Counted from the stretch's first letter, positions 34,145 through 46,700 are shown. The stretch: DNA of 64,000 nt from Parvularia atlantis (GCA_943704415.1 CALSCO010000975.1:26165-90164); one strand, 5' to 3'. The notes: a model not told the origin generated them from the letters alone. Made by a program: numbers and translations.

Positions 34145-36903
34145 GTGGCGCCACGCACAGGACGCGCAGCGCGCCACGCGCCGGTCGCGGTCGCCGCGCC
34201 GGTCGTGGTGGCCGCCGCCGCCAACAGCGACGCGCCGCGGCGACGCGCCGGCAGCGGCAAGCGCCCGCGCCGCGTGCTCGTGGCGAGCGACAGCGACGGC
34301 GAGGCCCACGGTGACGGCGAGGACGACGGCGACTTCCAGACGGCGCAGGGCGACGAAGCCGACTTCCCGCGCGAGCTGCGCACGCCTGGCCGCCGTATGC
34401 GCCCGGCCACTGCACCGCCGCCGCCGCCGCAGCAGCAGCAGCAGCAGCCGTCAGTCATCGAGGAGCCGATGTGGTACAACAAGCACGCGCCACGCACGGC
34501 CGAGGCGTGCGCCGTGCACGCGCGCAAGCAGCGCGACGTGGGCGAGGCCGTGGCCGGCGCGGTCGCGGCGCGCACAGGGCAGCTGCTCGTGCTGACAGGA
34601 CCGGCCGGGACCGGCAAGACGGCGGTGCTGCGCCTCGTCGCGGCCGAGCAGCGCCTGGCCGTGCACGAGTGGGTCAACCCGCTGGACGAGAACGCGTTCG
34701 CGCGCACCTTTGGCGACCACGACCAGCGTGCGGCGCGGGCCCCCCCCTGCATCACGGCTCTGGATGACGCGCACGCGCCGACGCAGGCGCATTCGAGTAC
34801 GTGCCCGTCCTCGCCAAGTTTGAGCAGTTCCTCGCGCGGCTGCGGCACCACGCGCCGCTGCAGCCCGCGGCCGACGACCACGACCACGACCACGACCACG
34901 ACAGCAGCAGCCGCAGCAGTGCCGCGGGCGCGCTCGTGCTGATCGAGGACGTGCCCAACCTCGCACCCGCGACCCAGCCGCGCTTCCACGCGGCGCTGCG
35001 GCGGTACCTGCGCAGTGCGTTTACGCGGCCGCCCTGCTCGTCCTTGTCGGCTGACAGGGGACCGGTGCTGCAGCGCGCCCGCCGCCACCGCCGCTCGTGC
35101 TGATCGTGAGCACGCTGCAAGAGGGCCACATGGACCTGTCGGACCTTGTGCCGCGCGACATCCTCGCGTCGCCGCAGTGCCGCCAGATCAAGTGCGCAGA
35201 CACAGCGGCCGCCGGCCTACTCATGGATGCTACAGATTCAACGAGATCGCGCCGACGCTGCTCACCAAGGCGCTTAAGCGCGTCATCGCCGTTGAGCGGT
35301 GCGCGTGCGACCGTGCACCGGCGGCCGGGGCTGACACGGTTGTGCCCAAGGAAACGGCAGGTGCGGCGCGTGCCGAGCACGGACGAGCTCGCGAGCATCG
35401 TCGAGAGGTGCTGTGGCGGGCGGGCGCATGCTGCCTCGCTGATGCACTGCGCACCGTGCAGTGCCGGCGGTGACATCCGCGCCGCGCTCAACAGCCTGCA
35501 GTTTGTCATGTACGCGCCCGCTCACCGCCGCCAGCCCCCAAGCCAAGGTTCGTGCGACGCAGCGCGGCGCAACCCGTCGCGCTCACCGGCGCGCGCTGCA
35601 GCGACGGCGTTCCCGGCTGCGCTGCTGACGCGCTTCGGCGGACTGGTTGGCCACGACGCGCTCGTTGACGCGGACGAGACCGAGCGCCTGCCGTGCGTGC
35701 GATCGCCCGCCAACGTGTGTCGGGGCTGAGCGATGTGCACGCAGCTTTGCCGCGCGTCTCGGGCGCGACACGTCAACGCAGCTGCTGCACATCGTCGGCA
35801 AGGTGATCTACGCCAAGCGTGCGTTCGTCACCGCGGTGCCGCGCGTGCCGGTTGACGCCACGGCGAGCCAGGCCTCGCGCCCGAGGAAGGCCGGACGTCG
35901 CCCGAGGACCAGCTGCCGCCACACCTGCAGCACCACCGTCGCCCGCCGCTCAAGAGCAACCCGGACGTGCGTGCATGCATGCGCGCGCACGTGGGCTGCC
36001 GCGCAGGAGCTGAGCGCGGCCGGGCACCAGGCGATGCTCGAGCTGACGGGGCTGAGCGCGGGCCGGTTCAACGCGTGGCTTCACCAGAACTACGTCTCGC
36101 TATATGCGTCCGTGGACGAGGCCGTGCAGGCGGCGGAGCACCTGAGTCTGGCCGACGTGCTCGACGGCACGTGGACCGCGCGGGCGTCGCTGGACGAGTG
36201 CACGGCCTCGGTTGCGTGCCGCGGCCTCATGTTCCACCACCAGCAGATCCACGCGCGGTCGTCGTTTGGCGGCCTGCGGCGGCCGGCGCTGGTGCGCGCG
36301 CGCGGTGTCCTACGTGACACAGCGTGCTTAGCTGGTCCGCCTGCACAGTTTACCGTCCAGGCCAAGACAGATGAGCTTCAGCACGCGGCGCGCGAGCTCT
36401 CGTCGCGCATGCTGCAGTGCGGCGACACGTGTGCGCTCACCTTGAGTGCGTGTGCCGTGCGGGCGCGGCGCGGCGCTGATCAATCCGCGGCAGCCGTGCA
36501 GATGGCCGAGGAGTACGTGCCGTACCGGCTGCGCCTCGCAAGCCGGGTGCCGCTGGCGCGCGGTGCGTGGCAAGGATAACACGTCTGTGCAGCGCTGAAG
36601 GGGATCGCAGCGCTCGACGGGTGGCAGGGCACGCTGCGGCAGTTGGCAGTGTTTGCGGGGCCGACGGGGCCGCCGGTGCGCGCGGCCTCGGGCCTGCAGG
36701 AGGACGACATGGTGCAGGACGTTGAGCGTGATGACAGGGTGCCGGATGTCCTCGACCCGGGGGACGCGGCCGCCGCGCTGGCCGCGCTCGCGGACGCCGA
36801 CGCCGACGACGCGGCCGAGGCGGCGGCGCTGGCAGCGGCCGCGGACGACAACGACGACGACGACGACGACGACATTGTCGACACAGACCTCAGCACGACG
36901 TGA
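34145..36903 (+). CDS. RAD17: Checkpoint clamp loader RAD17/Rad24 (start unresolved)
   Basis: AAA+ subunit that replaces RFC1 to load the 9-1-1 clamp at damaged DNA. Seen: an acidic low-complexity N-terminus (VASDSDGEAHGDGEDDGDFQ), PSVIEEPMWYNKHAPRTAEA, Walker A GPAGTGKTAVL, FEYVPVLAKFEQFL, a Walker B-like LVLIEDVPNL, LIVSTLQEGHMDLSDLVPRD, FNEIAPTLLTKALKRVIAVE, the sensor region GGDIRAALNSLQFVMYAP, and late EEYVPYRLRLASRVPL. It ends in an Asp-rich tail (DDNDDDDDDD). The open frame reaches 34145 without an ATG. The first in-frame ATG is 34397, yet the upstream acidic sequence looks coding, so an upstream exon or non-AUG start is possible. Confidence 0.82.
36848..36900 (+). repeat. GAC-rich tract encoding an acidic tail
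   Basis: A run of GAC codons encoding Asp at the RAD17 C-terminus, in frame and followed by the stop codon. Confidence 0.8.
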
Positions 36904-36999
36904 TCAGCATGATCTAGACAAAAAAAAAAGATAAGGGCAGGCAGACGTGACGGCGGCAGGGCAGGGCTGGCAAGGGGCAAGCGGTGCGGGGTGGTTGTG

Positions 37000-39210
37000 T
37001 CAGGCGTCCGAGACGTGCGACGAGTCGACAGCGTCCATAAAGTTGACCACGTCGTCTGCGCGACCCGGCCCGGGTTCAGCAACGGCGCACGGCAGAGCCA
37101 GACACGCACTAAACGCGCTGTTGATCTGGTTGTAGTTGCTGAGTACCCACGCGTCGTCGTGCGTCGGCACGGCCATGTGCGCGTCAGGAACGCTGCGAGA
37201 CAGGGGCCAACGTCAGGGAAGGGGCGTGCTAGGTGGGCAGTGGTGGGAACGCACCCCATCGTTGAGTAGTCAATGCAGTTGTTTGATGCACCAAACAGAC
37301 TGCTGATCAACGTCTCGTGTATGTCGGTCTCCTGCGCTGGCGCGGCGACGAGCACGCTGTCCGGCGCGAGCTCGTGCTTGATGTGGGCGGTCGGGGCGAT
37401 CGGGGCGACGGCGACGGCCACTTCGCACACGCCTCCGTCTGGTGAGGCGCCTCCCTGCGAGTGCGCGCGCGCGCGCGCGTCAGCCAATGGTCCGGTGGCG
37501 CGGTGTGCACGCACGACGGTGCCATGCGGGCTCGTGCCCATCTTGAGCGCGACCGGGGGCGTCGTCGGCGGCGTAAACATGACGGCCGTGGCCGCCGAGA
37601 TCGTGTCGCAGGCCAGGTGCACGGCGCCCTTACCGACCTGCGAGACGGCCGGCGCCGCGTCGTGCACGCCATAGAGCTGGAGTGAGGGCGAACGGCGGTC
37701 GGCGGACGGCGCCGATGGCTGCAGCTGCGACTGCGGCGAGACCTTCCAGCCAAAGTGCATGCCGTTGTCCCTGGCCTCGGGTGGCGGGAAGAAGCAGCTC
37801 TGGTGCGGCACGGGCGGCGGGGTGTTGCTGTGCGCGGCGGCCGACTCGCGCAGCGCGCCCAAGAGGACAGCCATGTCGGCGACGTCGCAGCAGCGCGACA
37901 GCACATGCACGTGCGTCACGAGGCCGGTGCGCCGGTCAAAATTGGGCGTGAAGGTGGCGCACTCGAGCGTGTGCACGCCGCCGGTGGGCTGGGTGGACGC
38001 GGTGCGGCGGAAGAAGAGCGGGACGCCGACGGCGACGTGGCCGAGCGCGCAGGCGGCGACGGTCTGATGCATCGATGCGCGGTCCTCGGGCACAACGAGC
38101 GCGAGCAGCGACCGGCCGACGAGCGATCCCGCGTCGGCGGGCGGCGGCGAGGCGGACGGCTGGGCCGTGGGCGAGGGCAGGGCGTGCTCGGCGACGCGGA
38201 AGCGGTCGCAGGCCGGCGAGGCGTAGCTGATGAGGAGCGTCGTCGGGTCGATCTGGAACAGCGCGTCCTGCTGCGTCTCGAGCACCTCCTTGAGCAGCGT
38301 CGTCACGTGCGAGGCGTCGTCCACGTCCATCGCGTCCTTGGTGACGAGCGCCGGCGCCAGCGCGACGTCGGCCTGGGCGGGGCCGCGCGGCAGACGACCA
38401 GCTGGCGCGGGCGCAGGCTGCACGGTCTCGAGCACGGTGTACTCGAGCAGCTCGCCGCTGTTGGGCGCGATGTGCGCCGTGACGCGCGCCTCAACGAGCA
38501 CGTTGCGTCCCGTCGCGTCCGAGCGGTGGTACGAGCCCTGTGCCTCCTCGCCCCACCTGCGCATGCGTTCAGGGCACATAGGGAGACGGCCAGCGCCGGC
38601 GCCGGCTCGACGCACCGCGCGTCCTGCACCAGGCGCATGAAGCTCTCAATGTCGTCCGGCACGAGCGTGGCCAGGAAGCCCGTGGCGACGAAGAACTGGC
38701 GGTCGAGGCCGTACGCGCGCGCGCACGTGGACGAGACGCTGCGCACGGCCAGCTGCGGCAGCACGCGGAAGAGCACGGTGACGGGGGCGCGGATCTTGTC
38801 TGCGGTGGCCACGACGCGTCAATCCCAAGAAGAAGAAAAAATCCCCCCCCAAAGTCACCGCGCGCTGCCGCGTAGTGCGCATCCCACGGCGTCGACGCGG
38901 CCGGCGCGGCCAGGAGAGGCGAGGGGCGGATCTGCGTAACCGGGCTGATGCCGCGCCCATCGCTGATGCTGCCGCCGCCGCCGTGGCCGCCGGTGCCGTA
39001 GTACTCGCCGATCCCGCTGTGACGGCCCCAGGGCGAGGCCGTGTCCTGCGCGGCGCGCGACCGGCGCTGCGTCAGGGGCCACGACGGCGCAGGAAAAAAA
39101 GCAACGGGCGGCTTGGGGGGTGGTTCGTCGCTGGGGGCGCAACGCACCTCGGCGGCACGCGCGGGCGCCTGGTCCGCGCCGTAGACCGCGAAAGCGTACT
39201 GCTTGAGCAT
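37000..39210 (-). CDS. PAS-domain protein, possible sensor or transcriptional regulator
   Basis: The start MLKQYAFAVYGADQ is followed by a Gly/Ser-rich region (WGRHSGIGEYYGTGGHGGGG). PAS domain 1 reads VTVLFRVLPQLAVRSVSST, GLDRQFFVATGFLATLVPDD, and across an intron WGEEAQGSYHRSDATG and EARVTAHIAPNSGELLEYTV. PAS domain 2 reads DALFQIDPTTLLISYASPAC, SLVGRSLLALVVPEDRASMH and TFTPNFDRRTGLVTHVHVLS. The long C-terminal part is low-complexity and ends NFMDAVDSSHVSDA. I see no LOV cysteine motif (GRNCRFLQ), kinase, GATA or bHLH. The arrangement recalls white-collar-type regulators without their DNA-binding finger; ligand and partners are unknown. Confidence 0.7.
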
Positions 39211-39349
39211 GTGCGCGCGCGGCAGGGGTATTGCTGCGCGTCGAGCGGTGTGCGTCGGCTCTGAGTGGGCCGGCGGCGCCGTGAACGACTCTCGGTAGAA
39301 GTCTCGATCTTCGAGAAGGTTGCCCAGCCAGCAAAACGGCACAGCGACG

Positions 39350-39395
<46 letters not shown>

Positions 39396-39561
39396 CACGA
39401 CGAGGGCGCGCACGCGCACAGCCACACGGGGCCAGAGAGACCAGGCTGCCACCGGTGAGAAGAACGTGCCCTGCAAACTCATCAACGGCGTCGCGCTCTC
39501 ACGCGTCCAGATGCGGCAGGTTGAAGGGAGCAGCGAGATCGCGTACAGAGAGCACCACGCA
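39211..39561. other. 351-bp spacer between E2F stop and PAS gene start
   Basis: The longest gene-free stretch in the window. It contains the GA repeat at 39352-39391. The PAS reading frame is open upstream to about 39342 but has no ATG there. Presumed promoter of the PAS gene plus E2F 3' UTR; no other feature seen. Confidence 0.55.
39352..39391. repeat. (GA)20 microsatellite upstream of the PAS gene
   Basis: An uninterrupted GA run of 40 bp. On the gene strand it is a CT run about 140-180 bp upstream of the start codon, where it may act as a pyrimidine-rich promoter element. Confidence 0.9.
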
Positions 39562-41451
39562 TCAAAAGAGATCGTTCACGCCCTCGTCGGCCGTGTTGAG
39601 GTCAAACTCGTAGCCCGTCGCGAGCACAAACGAGACCAGCGACGGGTCGCCCGCGCTGCGCACGATCCGGCGTCAGCGCGCTGTGCACGCACACATCGAG
39701 CGCACCTCCCGCGCGTGGGCGACGGCGGCGACGAGAGCGAGTCGGCCACAGCGCTGCCGGCGAAAAACGCCACGCCGTGCGGTGCTGCGGGCCCGCCGGA
39801 CCGTGCGATGTGCGGCGCTTGCGGCGGTGCTGGCGGTGCCGCGGCCTTCGATGGCGACGTCGGGCTGCCGTGCGTCCGCGCTGCGCCGCCCTTGCCCTGC
39901 GCGCGCGCCTGCGATCAGCTGGCGGTGCACAGTGCCCGGTGCTACGCACGTGGTGGAAGAGCTCGAGCGCGTCGTACTCGGACGAAAGCGCCGCGTCGCT
40001 CGACAGGCCCACCGCCGCGCTCGACGTCGCCGCTACCGCTGCGGGCGTGTCCGGCAGCGGGCCCATCATGCCCGTGTCGGGCGCCTCCGGGTCCTCGATC
40101 AGGATCACGTCGAGCTCGCCGCGTGCGCTGCGCAGCATGATCTCGAAGCGGAAGGGCGAGTCCCGCTGCGATGCGAAAACACCTCAATGCACCGCGCTCG
40201 CCGCGCCCGCACGCACCTCGGCGCCGTCGTCCGGCCGCGGCACCTCGAGCTGCGTGCCCGGCGCGGCCTTGATCGCGAGCAGCGTCTGGTCGTGGAACGC
40301 GCGGATGCCGCGGATGTCGGCGAAGGAGACGTACGTGCGCCTGCGCCCGCGCGCGTCAGCCTGACGTCCACCGCGCACACGCACGCACACGCACCGGTGC
40401 CCGTCGCCCGCCGTCGACGCCATCTGCTTGAGCGAGTCCTGCGTGCGCGTTGCGCGGCATCAGAAAAACGGGTCGCGAAGGCTGCAAACGCCGCACCTGC
40501 ACGTCGCGGCACAGCCGGTCCAGCATCGCCTCGTCCTTGCGCAGCTTGTCGACGTCGCGCCGCACGCGGTCGCTCTGGGAGCACTCAACGTCAGCGCACG
40601 GTGCAAGCAGCGAGCAGCACGCGTCGTGCCTTTTGCTTGTCGGGCGACTCGGCGCCGTTGCGAACCCGCCCGCCCGCCGCTCCTGACGCCACGGGCGTCG
40701 GTGGCCGCCGCTGCTCGACGCCGCTGCAATCGCGCGCGCGCGCGCGCGCGTTCGCCCTTTGGTTAGACGTGGCGGCGAGCGAGCGGGACGCGCGCGCGCA
40801 CCGCCAATGCACGTTGTTCTTGGACTTCTTCTCGATCAGGCCAATGCCCTCGAGAACGTTGGTGATATCGTAGATGCGGCGCTTCTGCACGCCCAGCTGC
40901 AGCGCGGCCTCGTTCAGGTCGACGTCGCCCTGTGGCGCCCTGCAGCACGCCCTGTCAGGCGCGTGTGCCCGCGGTGGAGAGCGGCGCAACGCACGTCCGC
41001 AGCATCTCGACAAACTTGCGCGTGAGCTGCGCCAGCGAGCTGTCGAAGCTGCGCCCAAAGCTGCGCGTGCGCACGTGGCGCGTGAGCGTTGCGCAGGGCG
41101 CTGCGTCCGGCGCCGCGCACCCGCCGCCGCCGCCGCCGCCGCCGCCGCCCATAACGTCCTCGCCGTCGAGCGAGGACGAGTGGTGCAGCGCGCCGTTGTC
41201 GGTCCTGCGGCACGACTCAGCCTCCCGCGCGGCAGCAGCAGCAGCAGCGGCGGCGGCGGGCCGCACCGCGCGCGCTTGACCGGGCTGCTCCCGTCGCCGG
41301 CCGCGAGCGGCGACGACGCGGGCGAGGAGGGCGGGCGCGGGGCGCGTGCGTGCTGCTGTTGGCCGGGCGCCGTGGCGGCGGCGGCGGCAGCAGCAGCAGC
41401 GGCCGCGTTGGCAGCGTTGAGCAGCGCGGCGGCCGCGGCCAGCTCCGACAT
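39562..41451 (-). CDS. E2F: E2F-family cell-cycle transcription factor
   Basis: The start [17 protein letters not shown] opens an Ala/Gly-rich N-terminus. The winged-helix DNA-binding domain runs [27 protein letters not shown] and [20 protein letters not shown] with the RRIYD recognition motif, then KSKNNVHW. A leucine-zipper-like coiled coil ([18 protein letters not shown]) and a marked-box region ([20 protein letters not shown]) give DP dimerisation; a single DNA-binding domain makes it a typical rather than atypical E2F. The C-terminus is acidic and ends [16 protein letters not shown], like a transactivation or pocket-protein-binding tail, so it may bind a retinoblastoma homologue. No DP gene is present here. 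Divergent from LEO1. Confidence 0.9.
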
Positions 41452-41545
41452 GGGGCGCGGGCGGGCGGGCGCGGACGGGCGGGCGGGCTGCTCGGGAGAC
41501 TCGTCGCGCGACGCGAAAACGCGCGCCTTTGTTTGCCCAAACAAG
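41452..41545. promoter_or_regulatory. Divergent promoter of E2F and LEO1
   Basis: 94 bp, extremely G-rich on the plus strand near E2F and changing to an A/T-containing stretch (CCTTTGTTTGCCCAAACAAG) just before LEO1. That stretch holds the imperfect palindrome TTTG..CAAA, a candidate factor site. Confidence 0.45.
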
Positions 41546-43067
41546 ATGAGTGACAACGAGCCGGAAGAGGCGCCTGTTGCGACGACGGGGCTCGAGGTGC
41601 GTCGTCGTGGCCGTGCGCCGGTTCGCGGCTGATCACGTCTGCGCAGGACATGGACGCGGACGACGCGGACGGCGCGGGGAGAGCCGCGACGGGGCTGAGT
41701 GACGACGAGGCGGAGAACAACGCGCCCGGTTTCAACGACGGCGGCGAGAGCAGCGCGAGCGCGAATGCGCGGGCAGAGAGCGCGGGCGCGAGCGCGAGCG
41801 CGCCGGTGCCGGCCGAGCGCCGCGGCGTGCGCCTCGTGCTGGACGTGCCGGACGTGCCGCCGCCGCTGTTTGAGGACGAGCGCGAGCAGGTGCGCGCGTT
41901 CACGCCCGCTCCGTGCACAAGCCGACGCCGCACGCGCGCGCCAGGTGCCCGGGCAGTTCTTCTACGTCGCCCTGCCAAAGTTCCTCAACATCGAGCGGCA
42001 GCCCTTCGACGAGGACACGTACGCGGACGAGGACGGTGCGACCGAGGAGCAGGCACGACGCATTCGCATGTATCGCGACGAGGCCGCTGACGTCGCCGCG
42101 CACGCCAGGTGCTCAACACGATCCGCTGGCGCAACGAGGGCCCGATGAAGAAGCTGAGCAACACGCGCCTCGTGCGCTGGAGCGATGGCACGCTCGGGCT
42201 CTTTGTCGGTAGGTACTACTACGACGTAAACGAGCACCCCGTCGACCGCATGGTGCGCGTGCCTGCGCCCGACCCCTCGCACGGCCGCTCACGTGCGGCG
42301 GCTGCGCGGCCAAAAAAAACAGCACTGGGGCACGCAGCTCATCAGCGCGACGGCCACCGTGCAGGCGACCGCGGCAGTACGTCACGCGCGCACGCCAAAC
42401 GCGCGCACGCCGCTGACGTGCTCGCGCCACAGGACGGTCCGTCCGCGCCGACGGTTGTTGCCGTCGAGCAGGACTACGGCGAAATCAAGCAGCGCCTCAC
42501 GTTCCAGCCGACGGGCGCGAGCGCGGCCGTACTCAAGAAGGCGTACCACCCGCAGGTGCGTCTGCGTCTCATGCCCCCCGCCCTTCGCCGACGAGCGCCC
42601 GCGTAGCGCGCCGCCGCCCGCAACACGCTCGAGATCATCTCGACCAAGGAGGACCCGATCGTCGAGCAGGAGCGCCTGGCGCAGGCCGAGCGCGAGATCG
42701 AGCGCAACCGCAAGCGCATCGACAGCGGCCGGCGCGCGCACCAGGACCGACTCAACGCCGCGCTCACGGCCGAGTCGCTCAACGCGGGCGCCGACCGCGA
42801 CTCGGACGAGGTGTGCGCGCGCAGCAGCAGCCCACCAATGCTGATGCCACGACGGCGCAGGAGGCCGAGGACGACGCGGACGGCGCCGCCGCGACGCCCC
42901 GCTCGGCCGCCAAGCGCGTACGGCGCGCCGCGCCGGCCAAGTTTGTCGTGCCCGAGGCCGAGAGCGGGTCCGAGTCGGACGAGGCGCCGGCATCAGCGGG
43001 GCGCAAGAAGCGCGCCAAGCGGCGGTCGCGGGCGGTTGACGAGGACGACGACGAAGAGAGTGGGTGA
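41546..43067 (+). CDS. LEO1: RNA polymerase-associated protein LEO1 (PAF1 complex)
   Basis: Subunit of the PAF1 transcription-elongation complex, which promotes H2B ubiquitination and H3K4/K36 methylation. The start [15 protein letters not shown] begins the usual acidic N-terminus ([19 protein letters not shown]). The Leo1 domain follows: [60 protein letters not shown], and after an intron [18 protein letters not shown] and [21 protein letters not shown] coiled region ([20 protein letters not shown]) precedes a basic/acidic tail ([20 protein letters not shown]). All family landmarks are in order; about five introns. Confidence 0.94.
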
Positions 43068-43091
43068 AGTCGATTGTGCACGATAGACGAG

Positions 43092-43716
43092 ATGGGCGGC
43101 CGCCGGGATGAGTCGTGGTCGTGCACGGTGTGCACCTTCGCCAACGACGGCGCGGCGGGCAAGTGTCGCATGTGCGAGACGCCGCGCGGCACGAGCAGCC
43201 GCCAGCCGCGCGCCGCGACGGCGACGGTCGTGAGCGAGTACGAGCTCGTGCGGATGCACGCGCCTTCGACGACGCGCCGGTGCGGCCCCGATGCACCCCG
43301 CGCCGTGCGCTGCATCTGACGCCGCGCGCTGCAGCAAGCGCCCCAAGGCCGCGCCGGTGTCGGCCGCATCGCACCACGGCGCGCACCACGCGGCGCCTGT
43401 GCCGATCAAGCGCCCGCGCGTCGTGCTGGATGCGCCGGACGCGTCATCCCGGCCGCAGCAGCCGCAGCACCAGCCGCACCAGCCGCAGCAGCCGCAGCAG
43501 CCGCAGCAGGGGCCGACGCAGTCGCAGCAGCGACACGGCGGCAGCGACGTGCAGGTGGTCGTGCACAACGGGACGGCCGTGCGCATCACGGCGCTGAGCG
43601 AGGCCGCGCACGCCGCCGCCCGATCCGCCGCCACGCGGCTGGCCGCACGCGCCGTCGTCAACGTGGTCGGGACGCCGAGCGGCGCGCCGCTCAACTACGC
43701 GCTGCCTGTGCTGTAG
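43092..43716 (+). CDS. NZF/RanBP2-type zinc-finger protein with Gln/Pro-rich region
   Basis: The start MGGRRDESWSCTVCTFANDG opens a single RanBP2-type finger (WxCxxC...CxxCET), a fold that binds ubiquitin or single-stranded RNA. One intron joins APSTTR to RKRPKAAPV. A Pro-Gln repeat region follows (QPQHQPHQPQQPQQPQQ), then a conserved-looking tail (VQVVVHNGTAVRITAL, VVNVVGTPSGAPLNYALPVL). I do not recognise the full-length family. Its ATG is only 24 bp after the LEO1 stop on the same strand. Confidence 0.72.
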
Positions 43717-43738
43717 TCGCTTTTTGGTACACACATCC

Positions 43739-46700
43739 TCACTGCTGCTGCTGCTGCTGCTGCTGCTTTGTCGCCCGCTCGATGTGCCGCCACTCGACCG
43801 CCATCGCGTCGCGCAGGAACGTGTGGTACGTCACGTCGTCCACGCTCCGCTCAAAGTGCAGCAGCGCCAGGTCGGCCGCTGCCTGGTTGATCGGCGAGCG
43901 CGGCTCGGCGTCGACCGGCGTCGCCGGCGGCTGCGACTGCGACAACGGCGGGCCCGCCACCGGCGGCTGCACGAGCGAGCTCTGCAGCTCGGTCGCGGCC
44001 GACGACAGCGGCGGCTCATCGTCGTCGCTGTTCTCGTCGTTCGTGTCGACCAGCGTCGCGCCAATCTCGGCCCAGAACCTGCGCGACGCCGTTCAAGCTC
44101 GCGCACACCCCGGACGCGCGGCGCGCGCACTTTGCCAGCTCGTCGGCGTTGCTGCACATCGCCGTCACCTCTGCGCGCAACGCGTCCACGTTGCTCGTCG
44201 CCGCCCTGCCACACCCGCGCGTCAGCGGCCCCGCGCCACCTGCCGCCGCTGTGCGCACTTGGCCGTCACGAGCCGGTTCGTCTCCCACACAAAGCCCCGG
44301 CCGCCGGGCAGGATCTGAACAATCGCCGCGCCGCTCGAGTGCACGTACTGCCGCGGCGCATCAGTGCCGCTCAGCAGGCGCGGGCGGCGCACCTGCTCGC
44401 GGTCGACGGGCGCGCGCGTGTACGTCCACACGGTCGCCTGCGAACGCACGTCCGCCTCTACGCCGCGCCCAGCGTCAGCTGCGCGCGCATCGGCGGTGCG
44501 TGCGGGCGCACCGAGGTCGAGCACAAAGCTGAACTTCTTTAGCAGCGCGCCCTCGAAGAAGACGGGCGAGACCTCGTCCACCTCGTTCTTCTGGTGCAGC
44601 CCCGCGGTCGGCGGCGGCGGGAGGGCTAGCGCGATCTGCAGCGGCGAGCGGAACGGCTCGTCGTCACGCAAGGTCGTGTAGTGCAGCACCTGCACATGCC
44701 GCGTGAGCGCCGGGCCTGCGCGGACCGTGCACGCGCACGACCGACCACGCGCACCGGCACTTCCGTCAGCTGCAGGCCAAACTGCTGCGCGCGCCGGGCC
44801 CACGTCTGGATCAGCTCGTCGATCAGCCGCCCCGTCGCGATAAGCCAGTGCAGCTGGATATGGTAGCACTGCTGCGGGTTGTAGAGCGTGTCGGCGTGCA
44901 GCACGGCCCACTCGACGCGGTCGCTGCGCCCGCGCCCGCTCTTACTCGGACGGCGCTACAAGTCCCGCGCACCTCTTCTTGCCCGGGTCCACGTCGAGCA
45001 CGAGCGACCGCGACAGCTCGAACGCCGCCGGCCGTTCGCTCGGTGCCGACACGCTGGTGTTGCTGGTCGTGCTCAGCGTGGCCGACGACGACGCCATTGA
45101 CGCAGGGCCCACCGACGCCGCGCTGACCGAGCGCGACCTGCGCCCGCGCAATACGTCAGCCGGCAGCCCACCCCTTCCGGTCAGCGCACGCACAGCGTCG
45201 TCGTGCGCCCGAGCCGCAGCCACCGCTGCACGTTGCTGCCGACGGCGGCGTCGGTCGACGTGGCGCTCTCGCGGCGATCGGTCGCGGCAGTCGCGAAGGC
45301 CTGTCCCGCACCACTCAGTGCCTAGAAGTGCGCGCAAGTGCGTCGAGCGGCACCTCGGAGATGAGGTAGAAAAAGTACCCGTCGAGGAACTGGTGCATCT
45401 TGCGCGAGTGCAGGATCACCTCCTTCTTCAGCAGCTCGTTGCCGTACATGACGGCGTCGTCGCGTGTGTCGATGCCCTCGACGTGTCTGCGCAACGGTGC
45501 ATTCAGACGCGCGTTCACTCCGTCACGGCTGCGCGCACGCCATGATCCAGTCCACGGCCTCGCGCCCCAAAAAGCACTTCTTGTACAGGCGCAAGTGCCA
45601 GCGCCGGTCCTTGAGCGGCACGCCCCTGCCGCCACGCAGTACGTCAGCGGCAGAGTCCTCGCGCGGGCCACGACCGGCGCTTACGTCTCCGGGTCCAGCA
45701 TGGCCTGGGCCACCTGCTGCGGCGTCGCGTCGCGCTTGAGCTTCGGCACGCCCTTCGCGTCCCTGCACGTCGCGCGTCACTGCGCAGCCCCCACGCTGGC
45801 GTCGCGCGCACTTGAGCGTGCTGCCCAGCGAGTCGCGCCGAGCCGCCGGCTCAATGCGCGGCGTGTTCTTCACCGCCTGTCGAGCGCGCGTGTCGGCCGT
45901 CGCGCATGCCCGCGATCACGTGCACACCTCGGAGGCGATGTACGACGCCGTGCTGACCGTCGTGATGTGCACGCCGAGCAAGCGCCGGTCGTCACTGCCG
46001 CGCTGCGACTTTTCGAGCACCTGCCGTCGCGCCCCCCGTGAGCGCGTGCGCACAGGCAAAGAGCGGTCGCGGCGCGCCTCGATAAACTTGAGGAACGCGG
46101 CGATGCGCAGCTCCTCGTCGTCCAGGCGCTCGTTGCTCGGAAAGTTGAGCACCTGCGCCCCACGCACGGTCACGCGAGCGCGCCCCACCACGAGCGCGTC
46201 CGCGCGCCTTCATGTTCTTGGGCAGCGGGTTGATCGGCAGCAGCACAAAGCGCTTGCACCAGTACTTGAGCGACTCTGCCACGTCCATGTCAAGACCGCC
46301 CTGCCCGCCGCACGCGCTGTGGCGCGCACCGTCAAAGTGGTATTCGGGGATCTGCCCGGCGATCATGTTGTCGAGGTAGTTCCACTTGTACCGCTCAAGC
46401 TCGACGTGCCGGAACGTGGCGTTGCGCTGCTTGTACTCGCCCTGCATGCGCACGTCGGGGCATTAGGCGGCGTGCGGGCGGAGTGTGCGTGCGCGCGCAC
46501 CTGGTTGCGCGGCCACATGCGGTACTGGTACGCGAGCGACTGCGTCGGCGCCTTGTCCCGCCGCGAGTAGCGCTTGAGCTCGATGTTGTCGGTCGAGGGC
46601 AGGAGCGTGAGCTGCGCAGCTGCTTAGGCGTGCCGCGCGCAGCACTCACGTAAGCGGACGCGCCTTGTGGAAATGGTTGCCCACCGACAGCAGCACCGTC

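Noticed and set aside
36480-38615. Long minus-strand ORF crossing the RAD17 3' end
   Set aside because: Only its upstream part is PAS protein. Beyond 37260 the gene continues through introns in a different path, and the remainder is antisense to RAD17.
41452-41556. E2F start at 41556 ([18 protein letters not shown])
   Set aside because: It overlaps the LEO1 start and lacks an ATG at its end; [11 protein letters not shown] at 41451 is the first good ATG.
43067-43092. LEO1 and NZF gene as one fused protein
   Set aside because: LEO1 ends in a normal acidic tail and a TGA. The NZF gene has its own ATG 24 bp later, with no splice pair to bypass the stop.
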